Shown here one piece after another: positions 7,132 through 10,131 of a DNA stretch of 10,131 bases; the first letter of the stretch is position 1; each line of letters starts with the position of its first letter. The notes beneath the pieces were generated by a model. It ran no database searches, was not told where the DNA came from, and saw only the letters and a list, made by a program, of their open reading frames with translations. Position numbers and translations under genes: made by a program. The DNA is from Bacteroidales bacterium (GTDB lineage Bacteria > Bacteroidota > Bacteroidia > Bacteroidales > P3), in NCBI GenBank assembly GCA_017632095.1, contig JAGBSA010000101.1:1-10131 (forward strand), in the 5' to 3' direction.

Positions 7132-7940
7132 AAGCGATATTTGGAATTGTATTTTTGATTTGTGTAGTTTGCTTTGCTGTTTATGGTTTTAAGTCCAACA
7201 AAAGCAATAAAACAAAAAGCGTTTCTTCAAAATGTGGCTTCACAGTCTTGGAAGCAATGCCCTCAAGCAACGCAAAGCTACGCTTACTCGACCATACATA
7301 TTATCAAATCGGCTATAGCATACAACATAAACAAGCAGCCTATGTTGCCTATCTTCTGACTGCCGATATGGTTCGCAATAATGATAATGCAAAACGAGGA
7401 AGTACCAATTTCAAAAAAGATCCTCTTTTGTCAAAACATTATAGCGTTACGCAGGATTATAAAAACAGCGGATTCGTTCGAGGACATCTATGCCCGTCTA
7501 AGGATATGTGTTGGTCGTTTCCTTCAATGAAAGAGACCTTTTATATGTCTAATGTGTCGCCTCAAAGAGAGAGTTTTAACAATGGAATATGGAAGAAATT
7601 GGAAAACCAAGTCAGAGAATGGGCTCTTGAAAACGATAGCATTATTGTGATAACCGGACCGGTTCTTTCAACGAAATATGAAACTATAGGCGAGAATCAA
7701 GTCAGCGTATGTAAGAAATTCTATAAGTTAGTTATCGATATATCCTATCCAAATCAAAAGATGATTGCCTTTGTTATGGATAACGCAAATCAAAAGGGCA
7801 GTGTGTACAAATATAGTTGCACAGTAAAAGATGTAGAGCAAATAACAGACTTGAATTTCTTCCCTTCATTTGCCACAGACCCGATAATAGATTCTTTAGA
7901 AAAGACTATAAATATAGAACTTTGGAAATCGGTAAAATAA
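7113..7940 (+). CDS. Membrane-anchored or secreted DNA/RNA non-specific endonuclease (NUC family)
   Basis: A 275-residue protein with a basic start (MARRKLK), a hydrophobic segment at about 9-25 that is either a signal peptide or an N-terminal anchor, a short Ser/Lys/Asn linker, and a beta-beta-alpha-metal nuclease domain (about 60-255). Catalytic H125 lies in VRGHLCPS; the metal ligand N156 lies 31 residues later in ESFNNGIW, and E164 eight residues after that. These spacings equal those of Anabaena NucA as I recall them. ITGPVL (180-185) and FYKLV are also typical. The aspartate of the classic DRGH motif is valine here (V122). The product should act outside the cytoplasm, perhaps in DNA scavenging; this is inference from the N-terminus. 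The start lies inside the end of ispG, with AGAGGA upstream, so translation is probably coupled. It is the last gene of the operon. Confidence 0.88.
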   Translation: MARRKLKAIFGIVFLICVVCFAVYGFKSNKSNKTKSVSSKCGFTVLEAMPSSNAKLRLLDHTYYQIGYSIQHKQAAYVAYLLTADMVRNNDNAKRGSTNFKKDPLLSKHYSVTQDYKNSGFVRGHLCPSKDMCWSFPSMKETFYMSNVSPQRESFNNGIWKKLENQVREWALENDSIIVITGPVLSTKYETIGENQVSVCKKFYKLVIDISYPNQKMIAFVMDNANQKGSVYKYSCTVKDVEQITDLNFFPSFATDPIIDSLEKTINIELWKSVK

Positions 7941-8061
7941 AACCAAGAATTAATTTTCTAAAATCAAGAAACAGAAAATTCTTTTCAAGAATTAAAAAAT
8001 TAAAACTTAGACATACTCTTTTCAAACAATTTTTCGTTTTACTGAAACCAAAATACAAAAT
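7941..8061. other. AT-rich spacer with weak hairpin and motifs shared with the dapF spacer
   Basis: This 121-base gap separates the nuclease from the membrane-protein gene. AATTTTCT (7952-7959) pairs with AGAAAATT (7973-7980), extendable by AAG/CTT with a bulge. The stem is all but lacking G-C pairs and has only a short T-rich tail, so it is at best a weak terminator. No exact TAnnTTTG promoter box is present; TAATTTTC at 7951-7958 misses by one base. Three short blocks resemble the spacer after dapF: CAGAAAATT at 7972, AAAATTAAAAC at 7996-8006 and a 20-base block at 8033-8052. Confidence 0.4.
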
Positions 8062-9531
8062 ATGAGAATTTTATATTTATTAAAGAAAAATAGCTCTTAC
8101 TATACTATTCTTTGCTTAACAATATTGTATGCTTTGTTTTTAAGTGTCAATCCTGTGGGTGATGCCTACTCAAATGCTTATTCGTCATTGTATGCTGAGG
8201 ATATGCTGAAACCACATCATTTGTTGTATTGTCTTTATGGAAATTTGATACTTAAAATCTTTGGTTTTCTTCATTTGGAGCCAATGATTATTCTTCAATT
8301 GTCAAATGCTGTTGTAGCAGGTGGCTGTTTATTGGTTTTAAGACGTATAATAAAGAGAATAAATCCAGACGAGACATTTCTTACTTCCTCAGTATTGTTT
8401 TGTGGTGCTTGTTTTGGTTTTATGAGATTCGCAACAGACAATGAGTGTTATATGATTCCACTTCTGTTTAGTTTGCTTACAATTTACTATGTTCAGGTTT
8501 TCTTGATTAAAAACACCTTTTCGAGAATATGCAAAGCTGCAATATGTGTGGTTGTTGCCTGTTTATTTCATCAGTTAGCTATATTGGTTTGGCTATGTGT
8601 TGCAGGCGTTTTGCTTTTTAGCTGTAATAAAAAGTACACACTTTGTTTCCTTTCGATAAGTCTTGCAATCCCTTTGTTGTATGCCCTTGCTGCTTTTTTG
8701 ACAACGGGAAACATTTCAGCGCAAGGAGCAATTGAATTTGCATTAACTGATTATCTTTCGGGTAATGCTCAAATGCCACAGTTGAAACAAGTATTGCTTT
8801 TGACATTTGTAAGTCTTGTCAGAACCTTTGTTCAAGTGCATGGATATATGTTTGAATTTATCGGTTCAAATCTTGTTATATGTATAATAGTATTTGCTTT
8901 TGTTGCTATTTTTGCAGTTTTGGCTGTTATAGCTTTTGTAAAAGACAAACACAGAAGCTTAAAACTGTTTCAAGAAAAGAGGTTTGTGAGAATGCTTTGG
9001 GTATTATTGATTCTTACAATCTCATTTGCGGCTTTCTCTAACGGCAATGCCGAATTTATGACGATGATTCCTTTCCTTGTAGTGGTATTACACGCTTATT
9101 ATTTCAAGTCATGGCGACCTATATTCTTGTCTGCTTTGGCTCTTTTGCTATGGAACATCTGCTTTGCTTTGTATCCGCTTGGACGAATCGAAATGACACC
9201 AAATGAAAAGTTAGCTCAATTAGTTCAAGATAACAAAACAGCGGTGTTCGTTCTTAAAGACAAAAATGTAGTTGAAAATATCTGTTTGTACAAATTCGGA
9301 AACACAAGCGACCTTACCTTGAAACACGCTCACAAATACACAAAACAAGAATATGAATCCGATAAAGCGTCGGATAAAACAATAATTACAGATGCCATTG
9401 GGGGAAAAGAGTCAATCAGTAGGGCAAGTGTTACTCAGAAAGTGAATTTTGCATTTGATGAGGTGAAAAATCCGCTTGTTTTATTGAAATTCTCATCTCC
9501 TATGTGCAAAAGAATGGTTTGTAAGTTGTAA
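8062..9531 (+). CDS. Multi-pass membrane protein of unknown function, possible GT-C-type glycosyltransferase
   Basis: I do not recognise a specific family. The 489 residues contain about ten hydrophobic segments (roughly 13-31, 54-71, 75-94, 107-122, 130-149, 157-187, 194-213, 242-257, 268-293, 311-326, 333-347 and 352-371; some may be paired or re-entrant). A soluble C-terminal tail of about 115 residues (375-489) follows. An acidic residue in the first outer loop (GDAYSNAYSSLYAED, D34 and E46), a nearby PHHLLY (51-56), and an acidic ATDNECY loop (124-130) resemble the layout of GT-C glycosyltransferases that use lipid-linked sugars. That reading is an inference and no catalytic motif is decisive. 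The start ATG is unambiguous. No clear promoter box precedes it, so it may depend on read-through or a different sigma factor. It is the most phenylalanine- and leucine-rich gene here, as expected for a membrane protein. Confidence 0.8.
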   Translation: MRILYLLKKNSSYYTILCLTILYALFLSVNPVGDAYSNAYSSLYAEDMLKPHHLLYCLYGNLILKIFGFLHLEPMIILQLSNAVVAGGCLLVLRRIIKRINPDETFLTSSVLFCGACFGFMRFATDNECYMIPLLFSLLTIYYVQVFLIKNTFSRICKAAICVVVACLFHQLAILVWLCVAGVLLFSCNKKYTLCFLSISLAIPLLYALAAFLTTGNISAQGAIEFALTDYLSGNAQMPQLKQVLLLTFVSLVRTFVQVHGYMFEFIGSNLVICIIVFAFVAIFAVLAVIAFVKDKHRSLKLFQEKRFVRMLWVLLILTISFAAFSNGNAEFMTMIPFLVVVLHAYYFKSWRPIFLSALALLLWNICFALYPLGRIEMTPNEKLAQLVQDNKTAVFVLKDKNVVENICLYKFGNTSDLTLKHAHKYTKQEYESDKASDKTIITDAIGGKESISRASVTQKVNFAFDEVKNPLVLLKFSSPMCKRMVCKL

Positions 9532-9556
9532 ATCTAAACAAATCAATTTAACTTTG
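9526..9556 (+). promoter_or_regulatory. Promoter for rdgB
   Basis: TAACTTTG at 9549-9556, followed by CAA, is a perfect Bacteroidota -7 box. Here a -33-like TTG (9526-9528) is also present, with 20 bases between the two elements, within the expected 19-21. It overlaps the last codons and stop of the membrane-protein gene (stop at 9529-9531). Transcription should start near 9561, giving a leader of about 20 bases before the ATG at 9582. Confidence 0.75.
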
Positions 9557-9581
9557 CAAACTGAAAAAATGAAGAGTTAAA

Positions 9582-10131
9582 ATGGAAGAATTGGTAATTG
9601 CCACAAATAATCAGCATAAGGTTGAAGAGATTCGAAGAGCGTTGGGTGATAAAATCAAACTTATAAGTCTTAAAGACTTGGGTTGTAGAGAGGAAATACC
9701 AGAAGATGGAACTACATTAAAGGAAAACGCTTACCAAAAGGCAAAATACATTTGGGATAAGTACAATAAGAACTGCTTTGCCGACGATACAGGGCTTATG
9801 GTTGAGGCTTTGGACGGGGCTCCCGGCGTTTACTCAGCTCGTTATGCAGGAGAATATTGCTCTTTTGACGATAACATAGATTTGTTGTTGGAAAACATGG
9901 AGGGGAAGACCAATCGAAATGCGTATTTTGCAACTGTGATATGTTTGATTCAAGATGGAGAGCCGGTTTACTTTGAAGGAAAATGTGAAGGTTGTATTTT
10001 GACAGAGCGATATGGCAGAGGAGGATTTGGATACGACCCAATATTCATGCCAAAAGGCTATGGAGAAAGTTTTGCCGAAATAAGCATGGAAGAAAAGAAT
10101 AAGATATCACATCGAGGCAAAGCAACAGAAA
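9582..10131 (+). CDS. rdgB: XTP/dITP pyrophosphatase (RdgB/HAM1 family), 3' end missing
   Basis: This cytoplasmic house-cleaning enzyme hydrolyses non-canonical purine nucleoside triphosphates (dITP, XTP, ITP) to monophosphates, keeping deaminated bases out of DNA and RNA. The frame runs from the ATG at 9582 past the right edge. The 183 visible residues cover nearly the whole family length of about 190-200. Diagnostic segments are IATNNQHKVEEI (6-17) at the substrate-binding N-terminus, FADDTGL (66-72) with the catalytic aspartates, GAPGVYSARYAG (79-90), GRGGFGYDPIF (145-155) for base recognition, and SHRGKA (176-181). It is driven by its own promoter within the 3' end of the previous gene. 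A three-codon frame ATG AAG AGT TAA (9569-9580) ends one base before the start. The identification is very secure; only the last residues are missing. Confidence 0.96.
   Translation, partial: MEELVIATNNQHKVEEIRRALGDKIKLISLKDLGCREEIPEDGTTLKENAYQKAKYIWDKYNKNCFADDTGLMVEALDGAPGVYSARYAGEYCSFDDNIDLLLENMEGKTNRNAYFATVICLIQDGEPVYFEGKCEGCILTERYGRGGFGYDPIFMPKGYGESFAEISMEEKNKISHRGKATE

Noticed and set aside
7952..7983. Intrinsic terminator after the nuclease gene.
   Set aside because: The stem is nearly all A-T with only CTTTTC after it. I describe it within the spacer entry and do not call it a terminator.
7817..8065. An 82-codon plus-strand frame starting at a TTG inside the nuclease gene, covering the whole spacer and ending in an ATGA overlap with the membrane-protein start.
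   Set aside because: The ATGA overlap is tempting, but the first half lies out of frame in a well-supported gene. There is no ATG start, and the Lys/Arg-rich composition is what AT-rich non-coding sequence gives.
1..10131. Mobile elements, CRISPR arrays, defence islands, tRNA or rRNA genes.
   Set aside because: I found no transposase or integrase motifs, no regularly spaced direct repeats, and no tRNA-like or rRNA-like sequence. Gene content is ordinary chromosomal.

Overview
This is an AT-rich stretch that reads as a chromosomal housekeeping region of a member of the Bacteroidota, probably Bacteroidales. Three things suggest this. Four intergenic spots carry the Bacteroidota-type -7 promoter box TAnnTTTG. 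IspG has the long form with an inserted domain between its two catalytic domains. The proteins as a whole look Bacteroidota-like. The assignment is from reading, not from a search.

Left part (1-2106): the 3' part of dapF (lysine and peptidoglycan precursor synthesis) runs rightward off the left edge. It converges on a leftward gene for a polysaccharide flippase-type membrane protein. The 142-base gap between them holds a strong shared terminator hairpin and, before it, a cluster of competing inverted repeats.

Middle (2107-7940): an 83-base divergent spacer holds two outward-facing -7 boxes, one for the flippase and one for a HAD-family phosphatase/phosphomutase gene. A further promoter starts a tight rightward run of five genes: a LutA/LldE-like Fe-S protein, a TIGR01212/YhcC-like radical SAM protein, rlmN, ispG and a membrane-anchored or secreted NUC-type nuclease. 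Spacings are 2 bases, 10 bases, an 11-base overlap and a 19-base overlap, so this is almost certainly one operon. Its first four products all carry the cysteines of iron-sulfur proteins, and RlmN and IspG act in translation (rRNA/tRNA methylation) and isoprenoid synthesis.

Right part (7941-10131): after a 121-base AT-rich spacer comes a large multi-pass membrane protein of unknown function with features of a GT-C-type glycosyltransferase. A fourth promoter then precedes rdgB, the nucleotide-pool sanitation pyrophosphatase, which is cut by the right edge.

I see no mobile element, CRISPR array, tRNA, rRNA or obvious defence system, and no gap longer than 300 bases. The main points of interest are the four matching promoters, which overturn the longest-ORF starts of three genes, the competing hairpins after dapF, a shortened IspG insert, an operon of four Fe-S enzymes, and a nuclease with an altered DRGH motif.
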